DNA from: Carposina sasakii
Taxonomy: Eukaryota; Arthropoda; Insecta; Lepidoptera; Carposinidae
Direction: 5' to 3'
DNA: 64,000 nt
Assembly: GCA_014607495.2 (NCBI GenBank)
Contig: CP053148.1
Location: 7,936,001 to 8,000,000, forward strand
The position numbers were made by a program, and so were the translations under genes. The notes beneath the pieces are model-generated. The model worked only from the letters and a program-made list of their open reading frames with translations. It had not been told where the DNA came from and did no database searches. Positions 11,659-22,183 of this stretch are shown piece after piece (position 1 is the stretch's first letter; every line of letters starts with the position of its first letter).

Positions 11659-13304
11659 TAATATATAATAGTAACTTCCAAGGTTTAATTATAAAAAAAT
11701 AACTTACAACTAGGGTAATTTTACAGAACACATATTTCGTCTAGCTTACTGTCTTCACTCGCTCCGATGGGACGCTGGCTGTTGTTGTCCTAAGCACGAT
11801 CATCGCAAAAGTGGAAAATTTGGGGACCTGGAGTGAATTTATTCGTGTGTGAAGCTCTCACCTGAACGGTATGGCGAAACTTCGTGGAAGACTTATGCCC
11901 CAAATAGGGGAAATGGGAACAATAAATTCAACTATTTAACTGTCTGTACCCTACCATTGGCCGCTGGTTGTTCACATACCTGCCATCGATAAATAAAAAT
12001 AAGGTTTTCCAATTTGCAAATGAAAATAAAAATTATTATATCAAGATTCATCCGGCCTGCATGCGCCGATGAACATTTTATATTTTTATTGCACGATTCA
12101 ATTAAAATAGTGATAAAACTTTAAAACAGTACGACAATGAAAATATTATTTTTGATAAAAATGTTTTACTTTATTAAAATTCTGTGCCTACCGCGCTATG
12201 TATAAAATTATAATAATAATTAATCGCATACACACAATCCACCCATGTAGGTGTACTTAATATCGATACGGGACTTTACTAGAATACATCAGCTGCATCT
12301 CCTTCCGTGCATGTCGTAAGAGTCGACTAAGGAACTCGGGCATTCTCTCAGGCAATGAACTCTATCAACTTACCACTGATAATTTCCATGTGTCCTCGCT
12401 ATGGTAAAAGTGGATTTCCTTCCTTTATTGTAGTTCTGGTTACCCAATTTCGGAAACACAGGTGTAACATAGACACTTCTGTGTTACGGTAACGTAAAAG
12501 TAACACGAAAGTAACACAATAAAAAGTAAAGGTAGTTTCACATTGTGTTTTTTTATTACCAGAATCTTTATGTTATCTATATTAGGGTAATACGGTAGGA
12601 GAAACAAAATTACACGACTTCGTGTGTATGTCTATGTATGTTATGCCTAATAGGCTGACAGGTTACAGACAAATGAGGTTACGTACATATAATTTCACTC
12701 TCACTACGAGTATTACACTACCAAACTAGTTTGAGGATAATTGTAACTACGTATAGGTATTAACGTTGTAATGAGTTAAAATGTACTAAACATAAAAATT
12801 ACTTGTGCACAAGTAAAGTCAAGGAACTGATTCAATCTTTGCAGGAGTGCAACTATAGGTATATCTAAGATTCCAGGCCACAATTAGTTTTTAACGCGAA
12901 GCTTCTAAAGTTTAATGAAAACTGCTTGTGGATTAGTTTGTTTCGTCTTGGCTTCAATCAAAGTTTGCCAAAACTTGCTGCATTTCCTGAAAACTTTCAG
13001 AACGAATTTACTAATAAGGCTGATGATTGAATACTTACCTACTCATATTTTATGACTACACCATCATCGCCTAAAAATAGATTTCAGTAAATCACAACAA
13101 CAGCTCTTTGTGTTCATGTTAAAAGAAACATGATATTATGTATGCTGATTTCATGATATAAATAAATAAATCATGTAAATAATAAATATTTATACACTTC
13201 ACAAAATATTAACCTAGTCCCACATCCCTAAGGTCATTTGTTGTGCATACTAAGCAACGGTTAGAGACTCGAAAGCAAACATCTATAATAAATCATCATA
13301 ATAA

Positions 13305-13360
13305 ATCAATGTTTGCACCTACCGGGATTTGAACCCAGGACCCACCAACTACGCCCGTAA
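13305..13360 (-). repeat. tRNA-derived SINE remnant
   Basis: On the minus strand the segment contains the B-box-like GGGTTCAAATCCCGG preceding 'taggtgcaaacattga'. The same arrangement is seen in the longer copy at 62215-62330. Confidence 0.5.
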
Positions 13361-14504
13361 ATTTAACTTTATCAAACGTATTTATTTAACGATAGTATGA
13401 TTAAACTATGATTTTATATACGACAACTCTGTTACTTTATATCAAAACAATAGAAAATCCCTGCGCAACTTACAATAAAAACCTTACTTTACGGTAAAAA
13501 ACGTTGACGGCAAATCGAAACGGAAAGTCAGGCATACACTTCCGATGCCCCTGGCTCTTTGTAATAGATGAAGGTATATAGTTATATAGTTAACTTCCAA
13601 CAAGAGGGTCTTTTATTATCATAGACAAAGAAAAACAAGACAACGGAACGCGGGGTAAACAGCCGTATGTGTGATCATCCGTCGATCCCGTGCCTTGAAG
13701 CCTCAGTTACACCGTAGATATTATACTGTAAACTCTGCTATGTACTTGTCTAATGTAGGCTATGGCCTGATGCATGCCTCTCATAGGACCGGTACTCTAT
13801 AGTCCCGTGAGTAGTGTGGTCTGGTAGTGTCATGGGTCAGAAGGGATTAGAAGAGATTAATATGTGATAAGTATATACGCCTTTCTTCAAGTTCTGTTGA
13901 TATTTTTTTTAAATACAAATAATTCTGTCAACCAGAGATTTGGTATCTCGTCAACATAGTTCATAACATTTTTTTTTAACATAGACGAAGAGTAGAGTTT
14001 TGAAGCTACGTTTGTTGTATTGACTAATAGACGATGATATATTACAATACATAAGAAATCTATCTTGTTTAATTTTCGAAAACGAAATATCAATTTGATC
14101 GGTGTGACAAAATCCCGAACAGCAAACTATAGAGAAGCCGTCTCTTGGAAAACGCCTTGTTAATTAAATTTAAATCTCAAAGGTGTCGTTTTAATTAAAT
14201 CCTAACATTGTAGTAGCGAATGTCCTACGGCATTATTAGCATTAAAGTTATTGTCTGCCGTTACCCTAGACTAAAGAGATGATGAAAGAGAAACTATGAA
14301 TAATAAGTTAAATATTAATTTATTGGCAAAAAGTTAAACTGCTGACTTTGTTACATCAAGCAATCACTATAGGCAAAGGCGTAGTGCAAGGTCTTTGATG
14401 GGACACAATTCGAGCAAATTAGTGGTTTAATTGCCAGACTAACCTGAAGGTACATTGCCGGATATACACGATAATGAATTTTGACGATGAAGTCCGCAAT
14501 TTTC

Positions 14505-14528
14505 TACTTTCTTTCTTTCTTTCTTTCT
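14505..14528 (+). repeat. (CTTT)n microsatellite
   Basis: About five uninterrupted copies of cttt. Confidence 0.85.
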
Positions 14529-17390
14529 ACAACTAGATAAAAAGCTTTGAAAATCTGTGAAGATCCAAATGAAAAGATTACTTTATAAAAGATTCTGTCT
14601 ATGTAAAAATGCTATTTGCATCATATTATATTAGTAGGATTTGTATTGTATAGGTTAAGGAAACCAATAGGAAATAAGCATACGTAAAGAAAAATTTACA
14701 TAAGTAAGAACTTGAAAGATGCTGTTTTGTTACTTTTCACACAGAACTACCTAACGGATTTTGATGAAAGTTAGCAAATATAATTGCCTATACCTACATC
14801 AGAATAACGCATAGTTCACGGGCACAAAGTCGCGGGCCTCGATTAGTAAATAATATAATGAAGCATTGTAGTTAATAATAGCTATATCGTGCTACTCTCT
14901 AGCTAGATATGAGTTTTATTCAGATTAATATCGGCTACATCTATGCAGAGGTTACACGGTGCTAGCTACTGACGAGACAGTAGATAGTTACTGACTTTAG
15001 CTAGTTACTTACTAACTCGCAAGGTGCTGGTATGAAAACATACAGCTACTGTATTTACATAACATACCCCTCAAACCCCCCGGTTAAACACTGGCGAGGA
15101 AATGCCGAACGGTACAAACGATGCTAGTGATCACCGAAGTTAAGAAAAGATAAATATGCAAAAAAAAACTATTTATTTCTATAAATAGAAGGGTACATAT
15201 AATTTTAATGCTAATCTTAATATAATAATTATATGCAACAAAAAGACAGGCATTTTCACGGTGCTGTTATGTAATAAATTTCTTCGGCCGCTATATAACG
15301 GCTCCAACTGTCCTAGGAAACAAAGCTTAAGCTGGGAGAGGTAAGCTGCTGGCCGAATAGGTAAAACAAAAAACTGATGTGTGCTAATGACCGACAGACT
15401 CATAACAGTAACTTGCACATACAGTCACTCGATGCGAGTAGCTGTGCTAAAGTAACTAACTAGGCCAGTTCGCTTGCTTGCAACATGTATCCTCGGCGTA
15501 AAGTTAGTTACTTGCTTTTGTTCTCATGTTATATTGGCTTGATCTAGTGGTGAACTCGGCTGCTAATCCGGTGCATTGCAAAGGATCTTGTAATAGTCAT
15601 TTCAAACTGGAATGATATTTAGTCACATTCGGAGTAATTTTGCTTCTCTCTGATATGATGTTAGCTAGGTACACATGCCTCCGCTTGCTGGGCTCGTATA
15701 TTAATGAATTTAAACCAAATCTTACCACGCTAATTAAACGTGGAATCTCTTAAACATCTATCTATACCCACCAAAACTTATTCAATTTGTTTGACATTTC
15801 ACTTTATTATTGTAATCAAATGCAATCTACACAACAGAAGTTTCTCTACTACATGAGTTCCACAACTTCAGTTACGCCACATGAGTTCACATGAACAAAA
15901 CTCGGTCAGACTACCACTATTTAAAAGTACTAACAAGTATAGTAGAACTCGCCGCTTCACGCCCGTCCAGTGTGTCCACGCCAAACAATATCCAGTGGGC
16001 GAGATCCAACGAAATTGAGTCGGAATCATTTATAAATGGGGGGCGGGAGGGTTTCGAAACAGGGGCAAGGTACGATGCTGCATTTTACATGAGCCCAACG
16101 ATGGCTCGGTCTGACTTGTACAACTCGCAATACCGACATCTGATACGCGTATTCTAATTCTCTAGGGTACACCTTTAATGGTATACTTTAATCTTTTGCT
16201 GTGCATACAATCATTCATGATACACGCATCAAAACTATCTATTGAGCCATTTGAACGTTCGATATGGTAATGCGGTTTAGTATTGAAGTTTTCCGTATGG
16301 CTCCATGATTTGTACTTAGCATAATGGGCTGGGTTCGGTCTGTGGTGCGGTCAATTAAGCACCTCTCTCCGATGTATTGAGCTAACAGTACATTAGCAGA
16401 TTATAACGCTATATCTTTTTTAAAATAAACTTTGAAATAAAAGAGCAAATCCTAGTAAATTCCTAATTCGTGTCTGTATGTAATATCTTAGTAGTAATAT
16501 CTTATCTAACCAGTTCTTTATTAATATTCTACATAATAATCAGAGTCGATTTATCCCCCAAGGGGAAAAGAAAAGCTTTGAAGTAAAATTTTCTTGAAAA
16601 ATATCTTTACACAAATCCACTCTCGACATAAAAGGAAATAAGGCTGATTAGACATAAAGAATTCATTAATACGAGTACTACGCACAGACGTAACATAGAA
16701 GCTAATTAAGGAACTAGCCATATTTAATTCACAAAAATCCTGAAGTAAAACGCAGTAAGTGCTCGTAAGACGAAAATAATAATCCCATATATGGATATAG
16801 TGGCAATATTGCGAAGTAAGTTACAGTCAGCCGCTGTGGGTACAGAATTTCACAGAATTAGAGTGAATTTTTTATAAAGATACCTACAGGTAAAGTGTGA
16901 GAGGGGGTGCCCTGGGTGTTTCAGAGAAGAGCGGCCTGCATATTGCATTAGATTTAAATTGTTTACGTCGTTAAGAAAGAAAGTTTTGCCAAACTGGGCG
17001 AGAACGAGGAACTTTTCCCTTGTGGTCGGTCGGTATATTTAATTTTTGCATAATAATATACGAATCGTTGAGCTAAGTTGATTTTTCTAAACTTTTAGAT
17101 AGCTGTGGATGACTGCGGTATTATTTGCGCATTGTAGATGTTTTAGCTTATTTTTACAGGTTGTCCTTTGATTTCTAGTTTGGAGGTAGTAGGTATTTCG
17201 GGGTATGGCGATATTTTTGACAAAAAAAAATTAAGCAATTTTTCTATTCGCAAAATTTCCCACTTTGTTATTTTCTCTATATCGAATTCCTCGGGTTCAT
17301 TTTTTCTCAAAAGTAATAATTCCATTTGTAAAATTGAACAATCTTGTAAAATCCAAATAGTTTATTACAAAAACACTTTCCCACACTTTA

Positions 17391-17602
17391 TACATACATA
17401 CATATAATCACGCCTTTATCCCTTACGGGGTAGGCAGAGCACCAAAGGCCGACAGAACCACATGGTGCCACTTCTGACCAATTTTGAGGTTGAGATGTAC
17501 AAGTTCTGTTAGTAGTGACAGGTGGTCAGCCCATCGCCTACAAAACACCAAGACCCTCTTGTCCCTCTACTGACTTGTACAGTATGCCCGGGAAGATAAG
17601 CT
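17391..17602 (-). repeat. Short interspersed repeat, about 210 bp
   Basis: A (tacata)n start is followed by 'gcctttatcccttacggggt', 'gaccaattttgaggttgaga' and an end near 'gtatgcccgggaagata'. Full copies in the opposite orientation lie at 49548-49782, 56051-56273 and 57795-58010. No coding capacity or clear tRNA head is seen. Confidence 0.75.
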
Positions 17603-17706
17603 TTATACAGATGTACTAAAAGTTGATATTGAAACTATTAACAATATAACAAATGAGATTATTCCATACGTATATTTTACTGCTATTTCTTCTTGATAAT
17701 ACACAT

Positions 17707-18096
17707 ACAGGGTGTAAAAAGACGACAATGTTTTTTTAATACCTTTGTAAGGTTACGATCATCATCTTCTAATGGAAAAACCCAGGGAACCAAAAAAAAT
17801 TTTTGAAAAATATTGTCATTTTATTGCAAGTAATATATTCGTTTGATGCGCAAAGTACAAATGTACCTACAAAACTAACATTATAACTATTTGACGTAGT
17901 ATCTTTGAAAAAAATGTTTGTTAACCGATTTCAGATGGATTTATGTAAAAAAAAAATGATAATATTAATGTATCTTTGGACTTCAATATCTTGGAAACCC
18001 GTGGTTTCCCAGGGGTGCTTCCATTGAAAAAAATGATCGTGATGTTACAAAGAATACGAGGTATTAATAGAACAAAGTTGTCTTTTTATATCCAGT
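17707..18096. repeat. MITE-like element
   Basis: The left end 'acagggtgtaaaaagacgac' is loosely mirrored by 'gttgtctttttatatccagt' on the right. Further inside, 'gttacgatcatcatcttc' and 'atgatcgtgatgttacaaag' also oppose each other. It has diverged and has no open frame. Confidence 0.55.
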
Positions 18097-18230
18097 ATAT
18101 GCATTAGCATAGCATTATTTAAGCGAGTTACATGTACAATTTACAGTAGTATATTGTACAGAGACTTTATTCTATAGGTATAATATTGCTTGCCGCGTGG
18201 TGCCGGCAAAGTAGAATTCGTCCCCATGTC

Positions 18231-18446
18231 TGCCCGTGGGTATCGTATGAGGCGATTAAGGGTTTCCGGAAGGTGGGCAGCTGCGCCTCCCATGTTGACA
18301 ACATAGTCCAAAATACAAACTGCAGTCACCAACCCGCCTGCCCAGCGTGGTGACTATGGGCAAATACCCCCCATGGCAGTCTTGCGGCGTGCCCTGGGGG
18401 AGGCCTACGTCTAGCAGTGGACTGCAATAGGCTGATGATGATGATA
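18231..18446 (+). repeat. Dispersed repeat ending in LINE-like 3' box
   Basis: This is a well-preserved copy of the 10306-10519 family, with a (gat)n tail. It ends about 300 bp upstream of the first lipase gene, which places it near that gene's 5' regulatory region. Confidence 0.7.
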
Positions 18447-18761
18447 CTATTATATTGATTAGCAAACTTACCACATATTTACTACATCTTGGATGATAGG
18501 TGAAGGAAGGCGAATATTAATCAATCAAAAGGTCTTATAATAGAAATACAAGTTAACTTGATAGATTCAAAAATATTATTAACTATTCACTGTAATAAAA
18601 ACAAAAAATCAAGCTTTATCTACGCCTTTCATAATATTAATATTATAGTCTAATATTACATTGTTCTTCAATGTAAATATTAAATTACATCGAACTTGTT
18701 TCGAGACCGCAGCAATCAGCTCAAACACAGTCCGGTTGGAGCAGTCTCCAGCAAACTCACA

Positions 18762-20138
18762 ATGCGTAAACCTAGTTTAATCCTCCTTGTGATTATATTG
18801 AATCACGGCTTTGTGAAATGCTTTGAATTTACCTCCTACTTTGAAGAGATGGTGAAAAACGTTAAATGTAAATTCAACAACATGTACAGTAGGGTCATGT
18901 CTGGCGTAGCGGCATTTTTAACACGTCCAGTCAGTTCTACACAATCACCTATCCGGCGCATTGGTTCGGAAAAGACTTTATTGGTCCATGATCAAGCTCT
19001 GAATACTGTGAAGAAATCAGGCGAAAAATTTGAACCAATGACAATGCCACAAATGGCGATGATGCAAGGCTGGAAGGTAAAAGCTTACACCGTTAAAACA
19101 GATGATGGTTACTTCCTGACACTGCATCGGATAGCTGGGAAGGTCGATGGCCCCCAAGGAGAACCGCCGAAGAAGTCAGTTCTACTGCATCACGGGTTAC
19201 TCGGTAGTTCATCAGATTGGATACTTCTTGGCCCAGAAAAATCTCTACCATACATATTGTATAACGCCCAATACGATGTATGGCTGTCTAATGCCAGAGG
19301 AAACTTATATTCTCGAGCACACAAAAAATACATAAGTGCATCGCCACATTTTTGGAACTTTACATTTCATGAAATAGGTCTTTATGACATACCAGCCGCT
19401 TTGGAGTGTATAAGAAGTAAGAAAAAAAGTAAAGACCCAATATACTATGTCGGTCATTCTTTGGGGGCTACGGTGCTTCTAGCATTACTATCAACTAGAC
19501 CGATATATAATGACTATATAAAAGAAGCAGTCTTTTTAGCACCTCTAGCTTTTATGAACCACACTAAAGGGCTTATGAGCGTCCTAACATTATTGGGTTC
19601 GGATCCTAGTTTGAAAATGTTACAGGAAGGCGAATTTTTGCCAGACAAGAAAATACCTAAATGGATCGCTTCGGCATATTGCACTGGGCCGAAGTTGTAT
19701 TGCAGCAATCCTGTCCTATTCATGTCAGGTGGTATCAGGTATAAAAACATGAAGGACGCTGCATTGATAAACCGAATTTTGAGCAATGTGCCATCTGGTG
19801 GCTCGTCGAGAACGATTTTGCACTACGCTCAGTTGATTGAAAGCGGAGGATTTCACAAATTCGCTGAGGTACAAGACGCGTATCCACTGAAGTTGATAAC
19901 GGTACCAATAGTATTAATTTGCTCCCGAGCAGACACACTATCTAACCCAACAGATGCCTATCACTTGTATCAGAGCTTCAAATCGCCGGTGGAGATCTTT
20001 ATGATTGAATCTGATAACATGACGCATACAGAGCTTGTCTGGGGTCAGAATGCTGATGTCGTTGTGTTCAACAAAGTTCTACATTATCTCGATAATGCTA
20101 TTAATTTTAACCTTACTGCTAAGAATTTTATTATGTAA
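18762..20138 (+). CDS. Secreted acid lipase (gastric/lysosomal lipase family), single exon
   Basis: 458 aa, likely hydrolysing neutral glycerolipids outside the cell or in an acidic compartment. Residues 1-20 (MRKPSLILLVIILNHGFVKC) are a signal sequence. Residues 20-94 are an extension unusual for the family, with KCK at 35-37 and a dibasic RR at 65-66. The conserved N-terminal lipase segment starts near 95 (QMAMMQGW, TDDGYFLTLHRI). HHG lies at 143-145, nucleophile Ser233 in GHSLG (231-235), a probable Asp391 (SRAD) and His422 (MTHTELVW), so the triad looks complete. A paired-Cys segment (YCTG..YCSN) resembles gastric lipase. The frame extends upstream to a TTG at 18696, but 18762 is the first ATG and has a good context. 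A polyadenylation signal lies at 20356-20361. The substrate is not evident. Confidence 0.92.
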   Translation: MRKPSLILLVIILNHGFVKCFEFTSYFEEMVKNVKCKFNNMYSRVMSGVAAFLTRPVSSTQSPIRRIGSEKTLLVHDQALNTVKKSGEKFEPMTMPQMAMMQGWKVKAYTVKTDDGYFLTLHRIAGKVDGPQGEPPKKSVLLHHGLLGSSSDWILLGPEKSLPYILYNAQYDVWLSNARGNLYSRAHKKYISASPHFWNFTFHEIGLYDIPAALECIRSKKKSKDPIYYVGHSLGATVLLALLSTRPIYNDYIKEAVFLAPLAFMNHTKGLMSVLTLLGSDPSLKMLQEGEFLPDKKIPKWIASAYCTGPKLYCSNPVLFMSGGIRYKNMKDAALINRILSNVPSGGSSRTILHYAQLIESGGFHKFAEVQDAYPLKLITVPIVLICSRADTLSNPTDAYHLYQSFKSPVEIFMIESDNMTHTELVWGQNADVVVFNKVLHYLDNAINFNLTAKNFIM

Positions 20139-20355
20139 ATAGATTTTAATAATAGAGGAGAATAGTAGCCAAAAAGGGTGGTACATAATATTTACGCCCT
20201 TATAACACCGCTGTAAAAGCGTAGCAAAAAGTGATGTCGATTCAGACGCCTGTCTATTAGATTAGAGTTCGGTTACACCCTAGTATGATGGTAAGAACGT
20301 AGTAATGTTTTCTATTAGACCTTTTTTATTTTTATAGTTTGTCATTTTTTTTGTT

Positions 20356-20361
20356 AATAAA
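20356..20361 (+). terminator. Polyadenylation signal AATAAA of the first lipase
   Basis: Canonical hexamer about 220 nt after the stop codon, followed by a T-rich stretch. Confidence 0.6.
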
Positions 20362-21006
20362 TAATTTTTTTTATCTATTTGTTTCTTCTATGCTAATATT
20401 ATTTTGCAAGGTTGCTATGGGATATCTGTAAATATAGTACCCACAGCTGTTAAATCGAACAATAGTAACTACTATTTCTGCAGTAAATAAAATAATTCCC
20501 ACGTTTAGTTAATTATCTAAACTCAAATTTGCAACTAGGTCCGTGAAATTATCGTCATGATAATATTATTATTCCCTTCAGATACAAATATAGAATTTAG
20601 CATATCTTGGCAATATTCCATCCAATAGATAAAACGTAGCGATCTAATATTTTGTCAGATTAATAAATCTGTAAGTTAACATTCAAATTTAATTTCAATG
20701 TCTATAAATAACTGAAATCCACGTGAAACTACATATTTCCTATTTCATTAATTTCATTACTACTTCAGGAGCACTTTTATAATAAATTGTATGTAACACT
20801 CTTGGAATAATATTATGTTAATTTTTGAGACCTGTGACATGTAATAAATCTTTAAAAGAAAAATAGATGACACAAAGTTTGCTTAGGTTATAAATAACTT
20901 TATTTAGTTCCTATCCTATCCAAAATTCTTCATAATTTAAGTCATCGATAAAGATGCATAAAAACAGCAATTCAGCATTGCAGCAATTTTGATTCGATGT
21001 CAACAC

Positions 21007-21228
21007 TCAAATCGCAGGCGTTTTTCCTACATCAAACCTCAGGAATGTATCCAAATGCCGTTTGCACTTCGCCAATACTTGATCAATGTAACGTTTCATA
21101 TGCTCATACACTGATTTTTCTTTAGGAGTATAATATTCATCGTAATGATCGAAATCGCGGAAACACTTGACCATGAATACATTCACGAACATCACAATCA
21201 GTATAACAGAAACAAAAGACGTTTTCAT
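21007..21228 (-). CDS. Small secreted peptide 1 of the lipase-flanked cluster
   Basis: 73 aa, no known family recognised. Residues 1-22 are a strong signal sequence ending MVKC. An acidic, Tyr-rich stretch follows (DFDHYDEYY), then a predicted amphipathic helix from about 37 to 66 containing KCK at 54-56, and a short tail (GKTPAI). KC after the signal and KCK in the helix echo residues 19-20 and 35-37 of the first lipase, which lies 0.9 kb away and is transcribed towards it. The start is the first ATG after the presumed transcription start; the frame upstream has only a TTG. The promoter pair lies at 21338-21367, and AATAAA on this strand at 20899-20904. Secretion is well supported; function is unknown. 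Confidence 0.75.
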   Translation of the reverse strand: MKTSFVSVILIVMFVNVFMVKCFRDFDHYDEYYTPKEKSVYEHMKRYIDQVLAKCKRHLDTFLRFDVGKTPAI

Positions 21229-21337
21229 TGTTATCAACAAGACTATAAGTGTCTTGGATTGATTCTGCAATGGCAGTGATTACTATTTTATGTTATCTTG
21301 CTAAGGTTGTTCTGAGACTTCTTTGTGAAAACATTTA

Positions 21338-21367
21338 CTTTTATAAACATAGTTTAGGGATCCGCAA
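21338..21367 (-). promoter_or_regulatory. TTGCGGATC element plus TATAAAAG box
   Basis: On the minus strand, TTGCGGATC (21359-21367) is followed after 13 nt by TATAAAAG (21338-21345). The TATA box is about 110 nt upstream of the ATG at 21228, with a TCAGA initiator-like word about 25-30 nt downstream of it. Confidence 0.6.
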
Positions 21368-21948
21368 GGAATAGTTGTGTTATGGGTATAAGTACAGGTC
21401 ATTCTTATTGATTGAATGATTAATCACAGATTTTCGAATATGGATAAACTTCTTATGAAGCCTTTCTAGAGCTATTTTCTTAATGGCTAAATTTTATAAT
21501 TTTACGAGGCTATAACAGCTATGGTGTCCACTGCTAAACATAGGCCTCACCCAATTACCTAATGCTTTAGATTTGACAAACACTGCAGACAAATGATACG
21601 GGTTGTAGGTATTTGTTAAAAAAAAAATAAGAAGGGTTGCCTGTCATACCTCCCTTTTCTAACCCTTTTAATGGATATGAAAGTTGAACAATATACCAAT
21701 ACGCATATAATATAGAAAACACGATTTTCCATTTTCGATTGGACATCATTTTGTGGGTATGTAGGTCATAAGCAAACAAACAAATAAATTTAAATGAAAT
21801 TCATTTATTCGTTATTAAAGTAAAACATAAATATTTGGACAGATGTGCCTTTCAAAATGTAATTTAAATTTTATTACATATTGGTAAACATTTTACTACA
21901 AATGTTTAAAAATATTTTGAATAAATACATGTTGTGTTCACAATTTTA

Positions 21949-22183
21949 TTATGTATTTTCAATTCGATCAATGGTTTTAAGGGAAAATTTTGGTATGTTT
22001 GGTCCTTCCTTAAAAAAATATTCTATGTGATAAACGAGAATATCGAATATATTATAGTGATTTTCATTAATAATATATCATCGAATATATCATCAGTGTA
22101 CCTAACTGCTCCAACCAGAAACCACATTCCACTAAATGTTCAGTAAGAACTATCGCTAATAGGAAATAGTAAACTTTCTCCAT
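21949..22183 (-). CDS. Small secreted peptide 2, probably spliced, otherwise truncated or decayed
   Basis: The ATG at 22183 opens a typical family signal: FLLAIVLTEHLVECGFW, compare VLNESEVEC in peptide 6. Read without splicing it stops after 39 residues (stop at 22064-22066). A 79-nt intron (22023-22101, GTACAC...CACATAG) would join exons 22102-22183 and 21949-22022 in frame, giving 51 aa with a tail containing PNIPKFSLKTIDR. The stop is then immediately followed by AATAAA. The last visible motif is Pro-containing, as in the other members. The alternative is a frameshifted pseudogene, because the 'intron' contains a second short open frame (DDIFDDILLMKI). RNA evidence would decide. Confidence 0.5.

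Larger units (their letters stand above)
10880..17390. other. Long intergenic stretch, repeats only
   Basis: No gene is supported over 6.5 kb. Recognisable pieces are a 'gttacaccctgtata' terminus (near 11.65 kb), the 'gtcgtaagagtcgactaagg' repeat (12304-12380), a SINE remnant near 13.3 kb and a CTTT microsatellite at 14.5 kb. A plus-strand open frame of 88 codons at 15891-16157 starts with ATG but shows no domain, signal peptide or splice evidence. I leave it uncalled. Confidence 0.5.

Noticed and set aside
15891..16157. Plus-strand 88-codon frame
   Set aside because: No domain, signal peptide, splice sites or codon pattern to support it.
18696..18761. N-terminal extension of the first lipase to a TTG
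   Set aside because: Not an ATG; the ATG at 18762 has good context and is followed at once by the signal sequence.
21934..22146. Plus-strand frame of 70 codons with a hydrophobic start
   Set aside because: It opens at GTG and lies antisense to the sixth small-peptide gene, which has its own promoter element and family motif.
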